A stretch of DNA of 64,000 bases, taken from the NCBI RefSeq assembly GCF_001552375.1, contig NZ_BCRB01000001.1, positions 1 to 64,000 of the forward strand, in the 5' to 3' direction. The notes below the pieces were generated by a model. That model worked only from the letters and a program-made list of their open reading frames with translations, did not search any database and had not been told where the DNA came from. Every line of letters begins with the position of its first letter. Within the stretch, counting starts at the first letter, position 1. This document shows positions 1-9,834 of this stretch, piece by piece. Made by a program: the position numbers and the translations under genes. Source of the DNA: Cellulomonas iranensis NBRC 101100 = JCM 18110. Its GTDB lineage: Bacteria; Actinomycetota; Actinomycetes; Actinomycetales; Cellulomonadaceae.

Positions 1-26
1 CGTCCGCACGGGGGCCGAGGGGGCCG

Positions 27-3000
27 TCAGCGGCGGAAGGCCGCCTCGACGAGCTCCTTCTGCTCCACCGCGTGCTTCTTGGCCGAGCCCGCGGCCGGCG
101 ACGCCGACTCGGGCCGCGACACGACGCTCACCGGGCGCTCGACGACCTGCGGCAGGTGCGTCGACACGAACGTCCACGGGCCCTGGTTGCGCGGCTCGTC
201 CTGCACCCAGACCAGCTCGGCGCCGTCGAACGGCGCGAGCGCGTCGCGCAGCGCGTCGGGCTCGAGCGGGTACAGCTGCTCGAGGCGCACGATCGCGGTC
301 TGCTGGTCGCCCGACTGCACGCGGTGCGCCAGCAGGTCCCAGTAGACCTTGCCCGAGCACAGCAGCACACGGGTCACCTGGTCGGCCTTGGCCGACGCGA
401 GGTCGTCGCCGATCACGGTGCGGAACGTGCCGGACGTGAAGTCCTCGACCGACGACGTCGCTGCCTTGAGCCGCAGCATCGACTTCGGCGTGAACACCAC
501 GAGCGGGCGGCGCGGGCGCTGGTACGCCTGACGGCGCAGCAGGTGGAAGTGCGACGCGGGCGTCGACGGCTGCGCGATCGTCATGTTGTCCTCGGCCGCG
601 AGCTGCAGGAACCGTTCGATGCGCGCCGACGAGTGGTCGGGGCCCTGGCCCTCGTAGCCGTGGGGGAGCAGCAGCACGACCGACGAGCGCTGCGCCCACT
701 TCTGCTCGGCCGACGAGATGAACTCGTCGATGACCGTCTGCGCGCCGTTGACGAAGTCGCCGAACTGCGCCTCCCACAGCACGAGCGCGTCGGGGCGCTC
801 GACCGAGTAGCCGTACTCGAACCCGAGGGCCGCGTACTCCGAGAGCGACGAGTCGTACACCCAGAACTTCGCCTGGTCGGCCGACAGGTACAGCAGCGGC
901 GTCCACTCGGCGCCCGTCTCCCGGTCGTGCAGCACGGCGTGCCGCTGCACGAAGGTCCCGCGGCGCGAGTCCTGCCCGGCCAGCCGCACGGGGGTGCCCT
1001 CGACGAGCAGCGAGCCGAACGCGAGGATCTCGCCGTAGCCCCAGTCGATCGCGCCCTCGCGGCTCATCTGCTCGCGCTTGGCGAGCAGCTGCGCCAGCTT
1101 CGGGTGCACCGTGAAGCCCTCGGGCGGGCTCACGTGCGCCTGGCCGATGCGCTGCAGCACCGACGCCGGCACGGCGGTCTGCCAGCCGACCATGACGCCC
1201 GCGTCCTCGTGCTGCGACTCGGGCCGCTCGAGGCCGGCGACGGTCTCGCTGTCCGCCGCGGGCGGCGTCCAGCCGTCCTCGCGGGTCTCGGTGAACACCC
1301 GCTCGAGCTGCGACTGGTAGTCGCGCAGCGCCTGCTCGGCCTCCTCGAGCGTGATGTCGCCGCGGGCCACGAGCGTCTCGGTGTACGCCTTGCGCACCGA
1401 GCGCTTGGCCTCGATGAGGTTGTACATCAGCGGCTGCGTCATCGACGGGTCGTCGCCCTCGTTGTGCCCGCGGCGGCGGTAGCAGACGAGGTCGATGATG
1501 ACGTCGCGGTCGAACTGCTCGCGGTACTCGAACGCGAGCTCGGCGACCCGCACGACGGCCTCGGGGTCGTCGCCGTTGACGTGGAAGATCGGGACCTGCA
1601 GGCCCTTGGCCACGTCGGTCGCGTACTGCGAGGACCGCGACGACGACGGGCCGGTGGTGAACCCGACCTGGTTGTTGACGATGACGTGGATCGTGCCGCC
1701 CGTGCGGTACCCGCGCAGCTGCGCGAGGTTGAGCGTCTCGAACACCACGCCCTGGCCCGCGAAGGCCGCGTCGCCGTGGATGAGGATCGGCAGCACCGAG
1801 AAGCCGTCGCCGCCGAGGTCGATGCGGTCCTGCTTGGCGCGCACGATGCCCTCGAGCACCGGGTCGACGGCCTCGAGGTGCGACGGGTTGGCCGCGAGGT
1901 ACACCGCGGTCGTCGCACCGGACTCGGCCGTGAACACGCCCTCGGTGCCGAGGTGGTACTTCACGTCGCCCGAGCCCTGCACCGACTTCGGGTCCTGGTT
2001 GCCCTCGAACTCGCTGAAGATCTGCCCGTACGACTTGCCGGCGATGTTCGCGAGCACGTTGAGCCGGCCGCGGTGCGCCATGCCGATGCCGACCTCGTCG
2101 AGCCCGCCGTTCGCGGCGCGCGACAGGATCGCGTCGAGCAGCGGGATGAGCGACTCGCCGCCCTCGAGCGAGAACCGCTTCTGCCCGACGTACTTGGTCT
2201 GCAGGAACGTCTCGAACGCCTCGGCGGCGTTGAGGCGCCGCAGGATGCGCAGCTGGTCCTCGCGCGGCGTGCGCGCGTACCCGGACTCCAGGCGCTCCTG
2301 CAGCCAGCGGCGCTGCCGCGGGTCCTGCAGGTGCATGTACTCGGCGCCGACCGTGCGGCAGTACGAGTCGCGCAGCAGGCCGAGGACGTCGCGCAGCGTG
2401 GCGCGCGTCTTGCCGGTGAACCCGCCCGTGGGGAACGTGCGGTCCAGGTCCCACAGCGTCAGGCCGTGGTTCTGCACGTCCAGGTCGGGGTGCTTGCGCT
2501 GGCGGTACGCGAGCGGGTCGGTGTCCGCCATGAGGTGCCCGCGCGAGCGGTAGGCGTGGATGAGCTCGGCGATGCGGGCCGGCTTGATCGCCTCGGCGTC
2601 CGGGTCGTGGTTCGCGTCCCGCACCCAGCGCACGGGCTCGTACGGCACCCGCAGCGCCGCGAACACGCGGTCGTAGAAGCCGTCCTCGCCCAGCAGCTTG
2701 CGCCCGAGGATCCGCAGGAAGTCGCCGGACTGCGCGCCCTGGATGATGCGGTGGTCGTAGGTCGACGTGATCGTCAGGACCTTCGAGACGCCCATGCGGT
2801 TGAGCTGCTCGTCCGACGTGCCCGCGAACTCGGCGGGGTAGTCCATCGCGCCGACGCCGACGATCGTGCCCTGGCCCTGCATGAGGCGCGGCACCGAGTG
2901 CACGGTGCCGATCGTGCCGGGGTTGGTCAGCGAGATCGTCGTGCCGGCGAAGTCGTCGACCGTGAGCTTGGCGTTGCGCGCGCGCCGCACGACGTCCTCG

Positions 3001-3857
3001 TAGGCCGTCCAGAACTGCGCGAAGTCGAGCGTCTCGGCCTTCTTGATCGACGGCACGAGGAGCTGGCGCGTGCCGTCCGGCTTGGCCAGGTCGATCGCGA
3101 GGCCCAGGTTGACGTGCGCGGGCTGCAGCACGCCCGGCTTGCCGTCGACGAGCGTGTAGGCCGCGTTCATGGCGGGCATCTCGCCGACGGCCTCGACGAG
3201 CGCGAAGCCGATGAGGTGCGTGAACGAGACCTTGCCGCCGCGGCCGCGCGCGAGGTGGTTGTTGATGACGATGCGGTTGTCGACCATGAGCTTGGCCGGG
3301 ACGGCGCGCACCGAGGTCGCGGTCGGGACCTCGAGCGACGCCTCCATGTTGGTGACCACGCGGGCCGCGGGGCCGCGCAGCTTCTGCACGTCGTCGACGG
3401 GCTGCACGCCGTCGCCGGCGGAGCGGCGGGTCGCGACCTCGGCGTAGGGCGCGGTCGCGGGCTGCGCGGTCGCGACGGGCGAGGGACCCGTGGGCACCTC
3501 GGGCCGGGCGGGGGCCGCGGGCGCGTTCGCCGCCGCGGCCGGAGCGGGTGCGGCGGGAGCGGGTGCGGCGGTCGCCGGGTCGGACCCGCCCGTGGCGGCG
3601 TCCCCCGGCGGGGTGGCGGCCCCCTGACCCGGCGGCGTCGTCGCCGCGTCGGTCGTCCCGCCCGTCGTCGGGGCGGTGCTCGCGTCGCCGTTCGAGCCGG
3701 TGGACGACGTCTCGGGCTTGTAGCCCTCGAAGAAGTCCCACCAGGCCGGATCCACCGCGTTGCGGTCCTTCCGGTACTGCTCGTACAGCTCGTCGACGAG
3801 CCACTCGTTCGCGCCGAAGTCGGCACGGGGGGAGTCGGACTGCGCGTTCTGCGTCAC
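27..3857 (-). CDS. kgd: Multifunctional 2-oxoglutarate decarboxylase / dehydrogenase E1-E2 (Kgd)
   Basis: Actinobacterial fused 2-oxoglutarate enzyme of the TCA cycle: a thiamine-diphosphate E1 joined to an E2-type acyltransferase. In order there is a short E1 N-terminal helix region (residues 9-46, with [12 protein letters not shown]), an Ala/Pro-rich linker to about residue 140, an E2 catalytic domain containing [16 protein letters not shown], and a long E1 domain with [17 protein letters not shown] and [17 protein letters not shown]. The product is about 1276 aa, a normal length for the family. I chose the GTG at 3857 because the translation upstream of it has no E1-like sequence, while VTQNAQSD leads directly into the conserved start; the Shine-Dalgarno sequence (GGAAG) is weak and distant. 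The reading frame is open upstream to 3992. A minus-strand TAGTGT at 3922-3927 could be the -10 element. It is transcribed toward the left edge and complete. Confidence 0.95.
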   Translation of the reverse strand: MTQNAQSDSPRADFGANEWLVDELYEQYRKDRNAVDPAWWDFFEGYKPETSSTGSNGDASTAPTTGGTTDAATTPPGQGAATPPGDAATGGSDPATAAPAPAAPAPAAAANAPAAPARPEVPTGPSPVATAQPATAPYAEVATRRSAGDGVQPVDDVQKLRGPAARVVTNMEASLEVPTATSVRAVPAKLMVDNRIVINNHLARGRGGKVSFTHLIGFALVEAVGEMPAMNAAYTLVDGKPGVLQPAHVNLGLAIDLAKPDGTRQLLVPSIKKAETLDFAQFWTAYEDVVRRARNAKLTVDDFAGTTISLTNPGTIGTVHSVPRLMQGQGTIVGVGAMDYPAEFAGTSDEQLNRMGVSKVLTITSTYDHRIIQGAQSGDFLRILGRKLLGEDGFYDRVFAALRVPYEPVRWVRDANHDPDAEAIKPARIAELIHAYRSRGHLMADTDPLAYRQRKHPDLDVQNHGLTLWDLDRTFPTGGFTGKTRATLRDVLGLLRDSYCRTVGAEYMHLQDPRQRRWLQERLESGYARTPREDQLRILRRLNAAEAFETFLQTKYVGQKRFSLEGGESLIPLLDAILSRAANGGLDEVGIGMAHRGRLNVLANIAGKSYGQIFSEFEGNQDPKSVQGSGDVKYHLGTEGVFTAESGATTAVYLAANPSHLEAVDPVLEGIVRAKQDRIDLGGDGFSVLPILIHGDAAFAGQGVVFETLNLAQLRGYRTGGTIHVIVNNQVGFTTGPSSSRSSQYATDVAKGLQVPIFHVNGDDPEAVVRVAELAFEYREQFDRDVIIDLVCYRRRGHNEGDDPSMTQPLMYNLIEAKRSVRKAYTETLVARGDITLEEAEQALRDYQSQLERVFTETREDGWTPPAADSETVAGLERPESQHEDAGVMVGWQTAVPASVLQRIGQAHVSPPEGFTVHPKLAQLLAKREQMSREGAIDWGYGEILAFGSLLVEGTPVRLAGQDSRRGTFVQRHAVLHDRETGAEWTPLLYLSADQAKFWVYDSSLSEYAALGFEYGYSVERPDALVLWEAQFGDFVNGAQTVIDEFISSAEQKWAQRSSVVLLLPHGYEGQGPDHSSARIERFLQLAAEDNMTIAQPSTPASHFHLLRRQAYQRPRRPLVVFTPKSMLRLKAATSSVEDFTSGTFRTVIGDDLASAKADQVTRVLLCSGKVYWDLLAHRVQSGDQQTAIVRLEQLYPLEPDALRDALAPFDGAELVWVQDEPRNQGPWTFVSTHLPQVVERPVSVVSRPESASPAAGSAKKHAVEQKELVEAAFRR

Positions 3858-4054
3858 GCTGGGATCGCCCACTTCCGGTGCGCGGTACCGGACCGCGCCG
3901 TCGCCAGTTCTGTTGATGACAACACTACGTGGTCGCCTGGGTCCCAGGCCCCTTGCGGACCGTGCGTGGCGGTATCTGCGCAGCCTCTTCACCCCGACGC
4001 CGCGCGTGCGTCAACGCCGGGGAAATCGCGGGGCAAGCGGGCGTGCTGACCGGC

Positions 4055-5143
4055 TCAAGCGCGGGTCGCGGGCGTGGCCGGCAGACGGACGCGCATGGTG
4101 CACCCCGACGCGGAGTCGGCGACCTCGACCGAGCCGCCGTGCAGCTCGACGGCCCACCGCACGATCGCGAGCCCCAGGCCCGTCCCGCCCGTCGAGCCCT
4201 GGCCCGTGAGCGCCGGAGTGTTGCCCCGCACGAACCGTTCGAACACGTGCGCGCGCTGCTCGCGCGCGATGCCCGGGCCGTGGTCGACGACGTCGATCTG
4301 CACGTCCTCGCCGACGCGGCGCGCGACGACCTGCACCTCGTCGTCCTCGGGCGAGTGGCGCGCCGCGTTCTGCAGCAGGTTCGCCACCACCTGGTGCAGG
4401 CGCTCGGGGTCCGCCGGGACGGTCAGGTCGGCCGGCTCGACGTCCACGCCGAACCGCAGCCGCTTGGCCGCGCCGACCAGCGACGCCTCGTCGGCGGCCT
4501 CGCCGAGCAGGTCCGCGAGCGGCACGTCCTGCGTGCGCAGCTCCATCGCGCCCGCCTCGACCCGCGACAGGTCGAGCAGCGACGACACCAGGCGCGAGAG
4601 CCGCTCGGTCTGCGCCAGCGCTGTCGCGAGCGTCGCCGGGTCGGGCTCGCTCACGCCGTCGACCATGTTCTCGAGCTGGGCCTGCAGCGCCGTCACGGGC
4701 GTGCGCAGCTCGTGCGACACGTTCGCGACGAGCTCGCGCCGGAACGTGTCGAGCTGCTGCAGGTCGTCCGCCATGGTGTTGAACGCCTCGGCGAGCTGCC
4801 CGACCTCGTCACGGCTGGTCGAGCGCACGCGCCGGCTGTAGTCGCCCGCCGCCATGGCGCGCGCGGCCACCGTCATCTCGCGCAGCGGCGAGGTCATGCC
4901 GCGCGCGAGCAGCTGCGTGAGGATCAGCGACAGCACGATCGCCAGCGGCAGCGTCCTGCTGGGCCCGAGCGAGCGCCCGTAGCCCCACCAGATGACGAAC
5001 GCGGCGATCGTCACGGTCGACGCGACCAGCACGCCCAGCTTGATCTTGATGCTGCGCAACGGGTCCAGCGGGCGCACGTCGGGCAGGTGCCAGCGGTCGT
5101 CGCCGCGGACGTGCCGGGCGGGGGGCGACGACGGCGAGGTCAC
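4055..5143 (-). CDS. Two-component sensor histidine kinase
   Basis: Membrane sensor kinase of 362 aa. Two hydrophobic segments (about residues 33-53 and 64-80) are followed by a HAMP domain (about 80-133), a dimerisation/phosphoacceptor domain with H144 in ANVSHELRTP, and a HATPase domain with the N box (NLLQNAARHS), DHGPGIA and GGTGLGLAIVRW. The extracytoplasmic loop is only a few residues, so a large external sensor domain is absent and the input may be intramembrane or via HAMP. The GTG start overlaps the stop of the upstream response regulator as GTGA, so the two are translationally coupled and should be cognate partners. A reading frame extending far upstream of this GTG covers the regulator gene in another frame and is not real. 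The stimulus cannot be deduced. Confidence 0.9.
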   Translation of the reverse strand: MTSPSSPPARHVRGDDRWHLPDVRPLDPLRSIKIKLGVLVASTVTIAAFVIWWGYGRSLGPSRTLPLAIVLSLILTQLLARGMTSPLREMTVAARAMAAGDYSRRVRSTSRDEVGQLAEAFNTMADDLQQLDTFRRELVANVSHELRTPVTALQAQLENMVDGVSEPDPATLATALAQTERLSRLVSSLLDLSRVEAGAMELRTQDVPLADLLGEAADEASLVGAAKRLRFGVDVEPADLTVPADPERLHQVVANLLQNAARHSPEDDEVQVVARRVGEDVQIDVVDHGPGIAREQRAHVFERFVRGNTPALTGQGSTGGTGLGLAIVRWAVELHGGSVEVADSASGCTMRVRLPATPATRA

Positions 5144-5889
5144 GACGCGTCGTCCGCCGGGGTGCCGTCGTCCGCGGGCTCGAACGCGTAGCCCACGCCG
5201 TGCACGGTGCGGATCAGGTCCGGCCCGAGCTTGCGGCGCAGCGCCTTGACGTGGGAGTCGACCGTGCGCGTGCCGCTCGCGTCGACCCAGTCCCACACGT
5301 CGGCGAGCAGCCGCTCGCGGGTCAGCACGGTGCGCGGCGACGACGCGAGCGTGAGCAGCAGGTCGAACTCCGTCGGGGTGAGGTGCACCTCGCTGGTGCC
5401 GCGCAGGACGCGGCGCTGCGCGCTGTCGATCGTCACGTCGCCGACGACGAGCGGCGGGTCGGGCTGCTGCACGGTCGCGAGCTCGGCGGCGCGCGCCGCG
5501 CGCTCGGTGCGGCGCAGCAGCACCTTCGTGCGCGCCACGAGCTCGCGCATCGAGAACGGCTTCGTCATGTAGTCGTCCGCGCCGACGCCGAGCCCCACGA
5601 GCATGTCGGTCTCGTCGTCGCGGGCCGTGAGCATGAGCACCGGCACGGGCCGCTCGGCCTGGATCTGCCGGCACACCTCGAGCCCGTCGATGCCGGGCAG
5701 CATGACGTCGAGCACGACGACGTCGGGCTGCAGCCGCGCGGCCGCCGCGACGCCGGCGTGGCCGTCGCCGACCGACTCGACCGTCCACCCCTCGGCGGCG
5801 AGGCGGTGCACGATCGCCTGCGCGATGGCGGGCTCGTCCTCCACGACGAGCACCGTGGTGGTGCCCGGGCGCGACACGGTGGTGACCAT
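5140..5889 (-). CDS. OmpR/PhoB-family response regulator
   Basis: DNA-binding response regulator of 249 aa. The receiver domain starts at TVLVVEDEP; D61 (in VVLDVMLPG) is the expected phosphorylation site and K110 (in DDYMTKPF) the conserved lysine. The C-terminal winged-helix domain contains LTPTEFDLLLTL, ERLLADVW and RTVDSHVKALRRKLG, typical of the OmpR/PhoB class. The ATG at 5889 is preferred because residues upstream of it are unlike the family. No Shine-Dalgarno sequence is visible and a weak CACTCT lies 6 nt upstream, so the transcript may be leaderless. It is co-transcribed with the sensor kinase that follows (4-nt overlap) and divergent from the CNNM pair beginning at 6184. Confidence 0.93.
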   Translation of the reverse strand: MVTTVSRPGTTTVLVVEDEPAIAQAIVHRLAAEGWTVESVGDGHAGVAAAARLQPDVVVLDVMLPGIDGLEVCRQIQAERPVPVLMLTARDDETDMLVGLGVGADDYMTKPFSMRELVARTKVLLRRTERAARAAELATVQQPDPPLVVGDVTIDSAQRRVLRGTSEVHLTPTEFDLLLTLASSPRTVLTRERLLADVWDWVDASGTRTVDSHVKALRRKLGPDLIRTVHGVGYAFEPADDGTPADDAS

Positions 5890-6183
5890 GGGGCCAGAGT
5901 GGCACACGGACCCGTGCGCGGGCCCGGCGAGCCACGCGGTCGTCCGGTCTGTCCGTAGGATGTCGCTCACCATGAGCAGCTCGAGTCGCTGCCGGCATCG
6001 CGTCCCCGTCGCGCCCAGCGCGCGCCCGGGCCGTCACGGGGGTCGGGCCCCCGTGCGACGCGAGCGAGCCGGCACCTCCTCGTCCCCCCGCACCCGCTCC
6101 CGACGTGCCGCCGCGCGGCACCACCGGGCGGGTCCGCCACGCGCCGGCACGTCCCGCGCCGGCACCGCGCACGTGGTCGCCGC

Positions 6184-7503
6184 GTGCTGACCGACTGGCT
6201 CCTCGTGGGCCTCGGCGTGCTCCTCACGGCCGGGACCGCGGTGTTCGTCGCCGCCGAGTTCTCGCTCGTGACGCTCGACCCCGGCCTCGTGGAGCAGCAG
6301 ACCCCCGAGGACGACACGCGGGGGCGCTCGGTCCTGCGGGCGCTGCGGCACCTGTCGACGCAGCTGTCCGGCGCGCAGGTCGGCATCACGATCACGACCG
6401 TGCTGCTCGGGTACACGACGCAGCCGGCGGTCGTGCGGCTGCTGGGCGTGCCGCTGGAGGCCGCGGGCGTCGCCGGTGCCGCGGTCACCGCGATCGCCGC
6501 CGTCGTCGGCCTCGTCCTGGTCAACGGGTTCTCGATGCTGTTCGGCGAGCTGGTCCCCAAGAACTTCGCGATCTCGCGGCCGCTCGGCACCGCGCGGCTC
6601 GTCGCGCCCCTGCAGGCGGGCTTCACGTCCGCGCTGCGTCCCGTGATCGCCGCGACCAACGGGACCGCGAACACGATCCTGCGGCGCGTCGGCGTCGAGC
6701 CGCGCGAGGAGCTGTCCGGCGCGCGGTCCCCGGCCGAGCTCGCGTCGCTCGTGCGGCGCTCCGCCGAGCAGGGCACGCTCGACGCCGCGACCGCCACGCT
6801 GCTCACCAACTCGATCGACTTCTCGACGCTCACGGCGGTCGACGTCATGACCGACCGCACACGGCTCGTCGTCGTGCGGCGCGACGACTCCGCCGCCGAC
6901 GTCATGGCGCTGTCCCGCCAGACCGGGCACTCGCGGTTCCCCGTGATCGGGGACTCGGTCGACGACGTCGTCGGGTTCGTGCACCTGCGCAAGGCGATGG
7001 CCGTGCCGCACGACCGGCGCGCCGAGGTGCCGGCCGCGGCCCTCATGGTCGACGCGCCGCGCGTGCCCGAGACCGTGGGGCTCGGGCCGCTGCTGGTCGA
7101 CCTGCGCGGGCAGGGCCTGCAGATGGCCGTCGTCGTCGACGAGTACGGCGGCACGTCCGGCGCCGTGACCCTCGAGGACGTCGTCGAGGAGCTCGTCGGC
7201 GAGGTCGCGGACGAGCACGACCGCACGCGCAGCAGCCTCGCCCGTCAGGGCGACGGGTCCTGGGTGCTGCCCGGCGTCCTGCGCCCCGACGAGCTGCACG
7301 AGGCGACCGGGCTGCGCGTGGCCGACGACGGCCCCTGGGAGACCGTGGGCGGGCTGCTCATGGCGCGCCTCGGCCGCATCCCGGTCGAGGGCGACGAGGT
7401 CGTGGAGGGCCACGTGCGGCTGGTCGTCGAGCGCATGGACGGCCGCCGCGTCGAGCGCGTGCGCGTCAGCGACCTCACCGACGACGCGACGCAGGAGGCG
7501 TGA
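6184..7503 (+). CDS. CNNM/CorC-family membrane protein with CBS pair (full length)
   Basis: Integral membrane protein of the former hemolysin-like UPF0053 family, thought to act in magnesium or cobalt homeostasis or efflux. The 439 aa comprise a DUF21/CNNM membrane domain (about residues 1-190, with VFVAAEFSLVTLDPG and GELVPKNFAISRP), a CBS pair (about 205-330, with TDRTRLVVVRRDD and VVVDEYGGTSGAVTLEDVVEELVGEV) and a C-terminal transporter-associated CorC domain (about 345-430). The start is the GTG at 6184, which leads directly into the first membrane helix; no clear ribosome-binding site is visible. Its stop overlaps the ATG of the next gene (TGATG), so the two are translated as a coupled pair and may form a heteromeric complex. 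Confidence 0.9.
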   Translation: MLTDWLLVGLGVLLTAGTAVFVAAEFSLVTLDPGLVEQQTPEDDTRGRSVLRALRHLSTQLSGAQVGITITTVLLGYTTQPAVVRLLGVPLEAAGVAGAAVTAIAAVVGLVLVNGFSMLFGELVPKNFAISRPLGTARLVAPLQAGFTSALRPVIAATNGTANTILRRVGVEPREELSGARSPAELASLVRRSAEQGTLDAATATLLTNSIDFSTLTAVDVMTDRTRLVVVRRDDSAADVMALSRQTGHSRFPVIGDSVDDVVGFVHLRKAMAVPHDRRAEVPAAALMVDAPRVPETVGLGPLLVDLRGQGLQMAVVVDEYGGTSGAVTLEDVVEELVGEVADEHDRTRSSLARQGDGSWVLPGVLRPDELHEATGLRVADDGPWETVGGLLMARLGRIPVEGDEVVEGHVRLVVERMDGRRVERVRVSDLTDDATQEA

Positions 7504-8546
7504 TGGACAGCACGCTCGCGCTCACCCTGGCCGTGGTCCTGCTCGCGGCGAACGCGTTCTTCGTCGGCGCCGAGTTCGCGCTGATGTCGGCGCGGCGCTC
7601 GTCGATGGAGCCGCTCGCCGAGAGCGGGGACCGCCGCGCGGCGACCGTGCTGTGGGCGATGGAGCACGTCTCGCTCATGCTCGCCGCGGCGCAGCTCGGC
7701 ATCACCATCTGCTCGACCAGCCTGGGCCTGGTGGCCGAGCCCGCGATCGCGCACGCGATCGAGGGGCCGCTGCAGGCGCTCGGCGTGCCCGGGTCGTTCA
7801 CCCACCCGATCGCGTTCGTCCTCGCGCTGCTCGTCGTGGTGTACCTGCACGTCGTGCTCGGCGAGATGGTGCCCAAGAACCTCGCGGTGTCCGGCCCCGA
7901 CCGGGCCGTGCTGCTGTTCGGCCCGCCGCTGGTGTGGGTCGCGCGGGTCATGCGTCCGGTGATCGTCGCGCTCAACTGGCTGGCCAACCACGTGCTGCGG
8001 CTGTTCCGGGTGGAGCCGCGCGACGAGGTCGCGTCGGCGTTCACGGCGCAGGAGGTGCAGTCGATCGTCGAGCGCTCGCAGGCCGAGGGCCTGCTGGCCG
8101 ACGAGCAGGGCCTGCTCGCGGGGGCGATCGAGTTCTCGGACCGCACGGCCGCGCAGGTCATGGTGCCGCTCGACGAGCTCGTGACCGTCGACGCGTCGGG
8201 CACGCCGGACGACATCGAGCACCTGGTGGCCCGCACGGGCTTCAGCCGGTTCCCGGTCGTCGACGACGCGGGGCTGCCCACCGGCTACCTGCACATCAAG
8301 GACGTCCTCTACGCCGACGGGCAGACGCGGACGGCGCCCGTGCCGGCGTGGCGCGTGCGGACGCTCGCGGTGGTGACGCCGGACGACGAGGTCGAGACGG
8401 CGCTCGCGGCCATGCAGCGCTCGGGGTCGCACCTCGCGCGCGTCGACGACGGCGGACGCACGGCCGGTGTCGTGTTCCTCGAGGACATCCTCGAGGAGCT
8501 CGTGGGCGAGGTCCGCGACGCGATGCAGCGCGGCCAGCTGCACTGA
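7503..8546 (+). CDS. CNNM-family membrane protein with CBS pair, lacking CorC tail
   Basis: Second CNNM/UPF0053 protein, 347 aa. It has the same membrane domain (FFVGAEFALMSARRS, LGEMVPKNLAVSGPD) and CBS pair (VMVPLDELVTVDA, GVVFLEDILEELVGEV). It ends shortly after the second CBS motif, so the C-terminal transporter-associated domain of its neighbour is missing. The start codon shares its A with the stop of the previous gene. The two are paralogues with different C termini, an arrangement common in Actinobacteria. The transported ion and direction cannot be read from the sequence. Confidence 0.9.
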   Translation: MDSTLALTLAVVLLAANAFFVGAEFALMSARRSSMEPLAESGDRRAATVLWAMEHVSLMLAAAQLGITICSTSLGLVAEPAIAHAIEGPLQALGVPGSFTHPIAFVLALLVVVYLHVVLGEMVPKNLAVSGPDRAVLLFGPPLVWVARVMRPVIVALNWLANHVLRLFRVEPRDEVASAFTAQEVQSIVERSQAEGLLADEQGLLAGAIEFSDRTAAQVMVPLDELVTVDASGTPDDIEHLVARTGFSRFPVVDDAGLPTGYLHIKDVLYADGQTRTAPVPAWRVRTLAVVTPDDEVETALAAMQRSGSHLARVDDGGRTAGVVFLEDILEELVGEVRDAMQRGQLH

Positions 8547-8705
8547 GCAGCGCGGGGCGGCGACGGGCCGCGGGACGTCCGGCCCAGGCCGTGCCCGCCC
8601 CGAGGTTGTGACATGGCCCGTGAGAGATCGGTGAAGGCGCGGCGTGTCGAGCGGCGTGTCGCGAGGTGTGTCCGGATCGGGTCGGGCATGTGACCTGATC
8701 GGGTC

Positions 8706-8735
8706 TTGGAGCCGACGGCCGGGTGCCGTTATGGT
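8706..8735 (+). promoter_or_regulatory. Probable sigma-70-type promoter of the M15 carboxypeptidase gene
   Basis: TTGGAG at 8706-8711 and TATGGT at 8730-8735 are separated by 18 bp, about 55 nt before the GTG start. The 160 bp to the left (8547-8705) contain no gene I can support. Confidence 0.4.
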
Positions 8736-8790
8736 TCCGTGACCGCATCGGGGGACCGATGGCAACCGGGGACGTCGGAACGGAGGTGTC

Positions 8791-9624
8791 GTGGGATCCC
8801 ACCGAGCGGAACCTGCCGCACGTGTGCGCCGTTCTCGCGGCGTCCCCGCGACCCGCACCCCCGTCGACGCGCTTCCCGTCGAGGCCACCGCGGCCGCGCC
8901 GCGCCGCCGCTCCGCGACCGTGCTGGGCCGTGGCGGGGTGCTGACCGCGCTCGTCGCGGTGACCGTCGTGGTCCCCGTCTCGCAGGGCATGGCCGACGGC
9001 CAGGTCGTGGTGGGGACGGCCGCGAGCGCGTCCACCCGGGTCGACGGCCCGTCCACCGTGTCGGCGCTGACGGCGATGCCGCTGTCGGACCTGCCGCCCA
9101 CCGCGCTGGTCTCCGCCGACGGCACGCCCCGCGTGCGCGAGCTCGTCGCGTCGCGCGGCGAGGAGCGCTCGGCGCTTCCCGGCTGCGACGGCTCGGTCCG
9201 CCCGTCGGGCGAGAACGGTCTGCTCGCCACCAAGGACCTGTGCACGCTGTGGGACGGTCGCACGCAGATGCGCGCCGACGCGGCGGTCGCGCTCGCGGAG
9301 CTCAACGAGGTGCACATCGCGAAGTTCGGCACGGACCTGTGCCTGAGCTCGGGCTACCGCACGCTCGCGCAGCAGAAGGCCGTCAAGGCCGAGAAGGGCG
9401 GCCTCGCGGCGACGCCCGGCAAGAGCAACCACGGCTGGGGGCTCGCCGTCGACCTGTGCGGGCTGCAGAACTCCTCGGTCAAGATGGCGTGGATGAACGA
9501 GATGGCCGGCACGTTCGGCTGGGAGAACCCGTCCTGGGCGCGCAAGGGCGGCTCGGGTCCGTTCGAGCCGTGGCACTGGGAGTACACCAAGGGCGTCAAG
9601 TCCGACGGCGAGTACTACGGCTGA
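8791..9624 (+). CDS. Secreted M15B D-alanyl-D-alanine carboxypeptidase (VanY-like)
   Basis: Zinc peptidase trimming D-Ala from peptidoglycan stem peptides outside the membrane. The 277-aa product has a basic N-terminal region, one hydrophobic segment (about residues 49-66) serving as a signal or anchor, a low-complexity Ser/Thr/Ala stretch, and a C-terminal M15 domain with SNHGWGLAVD (H214 and D221 as zinc ligands) and PWHWEY (H262). The GTG at 8791 follows GGAGG with only 4 nt spacing. The gene stands alone between the CNNM pair and a convergent epimerase. The long N-terminal basic extension before the membrane segment (48 residues) is unusual for a classical signal peptide, so a membrane-anchored form or a later start is possible. 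Confidence 0.88.
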   Translation: MGSHRAEPAARVRRSRGVPATRTPVDALPVEATAAAPRRRSATVLGRGGVLTALVAVTVVVPVSQGMADGQVVVGTAASASTRVDGPSTVSALTAMPLSDLPPTALVSADGTPRVRELVASRGEERSALPGCDGSVRPSGENGLLATKDLCTLWDGRTQMRADAAVALAELNEVHIAKFGTDLCLSSGYRTLAQQKAVKAEKGGLAATPGKSNHGWGLAVDLCGLQNSSVKMAWMNEMAGTFGWENPSWARKGGSGPFEPWHWEYTKGVKSDGEYYG

Positions 9625-9776
9625 CGTCGTCCCGCCGGCACCCGCGAGGGTCGGCGTCGAGGCGTGCGCCGCGCTCGGCCTGACACGGCCGTCCTCCTGA
9701 CGGAGCAGGCGTCGCGACGCGTCCGTCCCCGCGACGCGCACGGACGTCGGCCGTGCCCCGGCCCGTGCCGGGACGC

Positions 9777-9810
9777 CACGGGCGGGCCCGCCGCAGCGGA
9801 CCCGCCCGTG
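9777..9810 (-). terminator. Hairpin terminator between convergent genes
   Basis: A 10-bp stem (CACGGGCGGG at 9777-9786 with CCCGCCCGTG at 9801-9810) with a 14-nt loop lies 25 nt past the epimerase stop. It could serve either strand; there is no T tract. Confidence 0.6.
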
Positions 9811-9834
9811 CTCGTGCGCCGACGCGCGTCGTGC

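Noticed and set aside
72-4049. Very long plus-strand open frame opposite kgd (over 1300 codons)
   Set aside because: It is the shadow of a high-GC gene; the composition is Arg/Ala/Val filler with no domain.
5974-6172. Upstream extension of the sensor-kinase frame across the response regulator
   Set aside because: It runs through a firm gene in another frame and has no domain content.
8547-8790. Possible c-di-AMP riboswitch before the carboxypeptidase gene
   Set aside because: Such switches precede cell-wall hydrolases in Actinobacteria, but I could not place the conserved GGGUGAA and GGGGAACC blocks; a plain promoter explains the region better.
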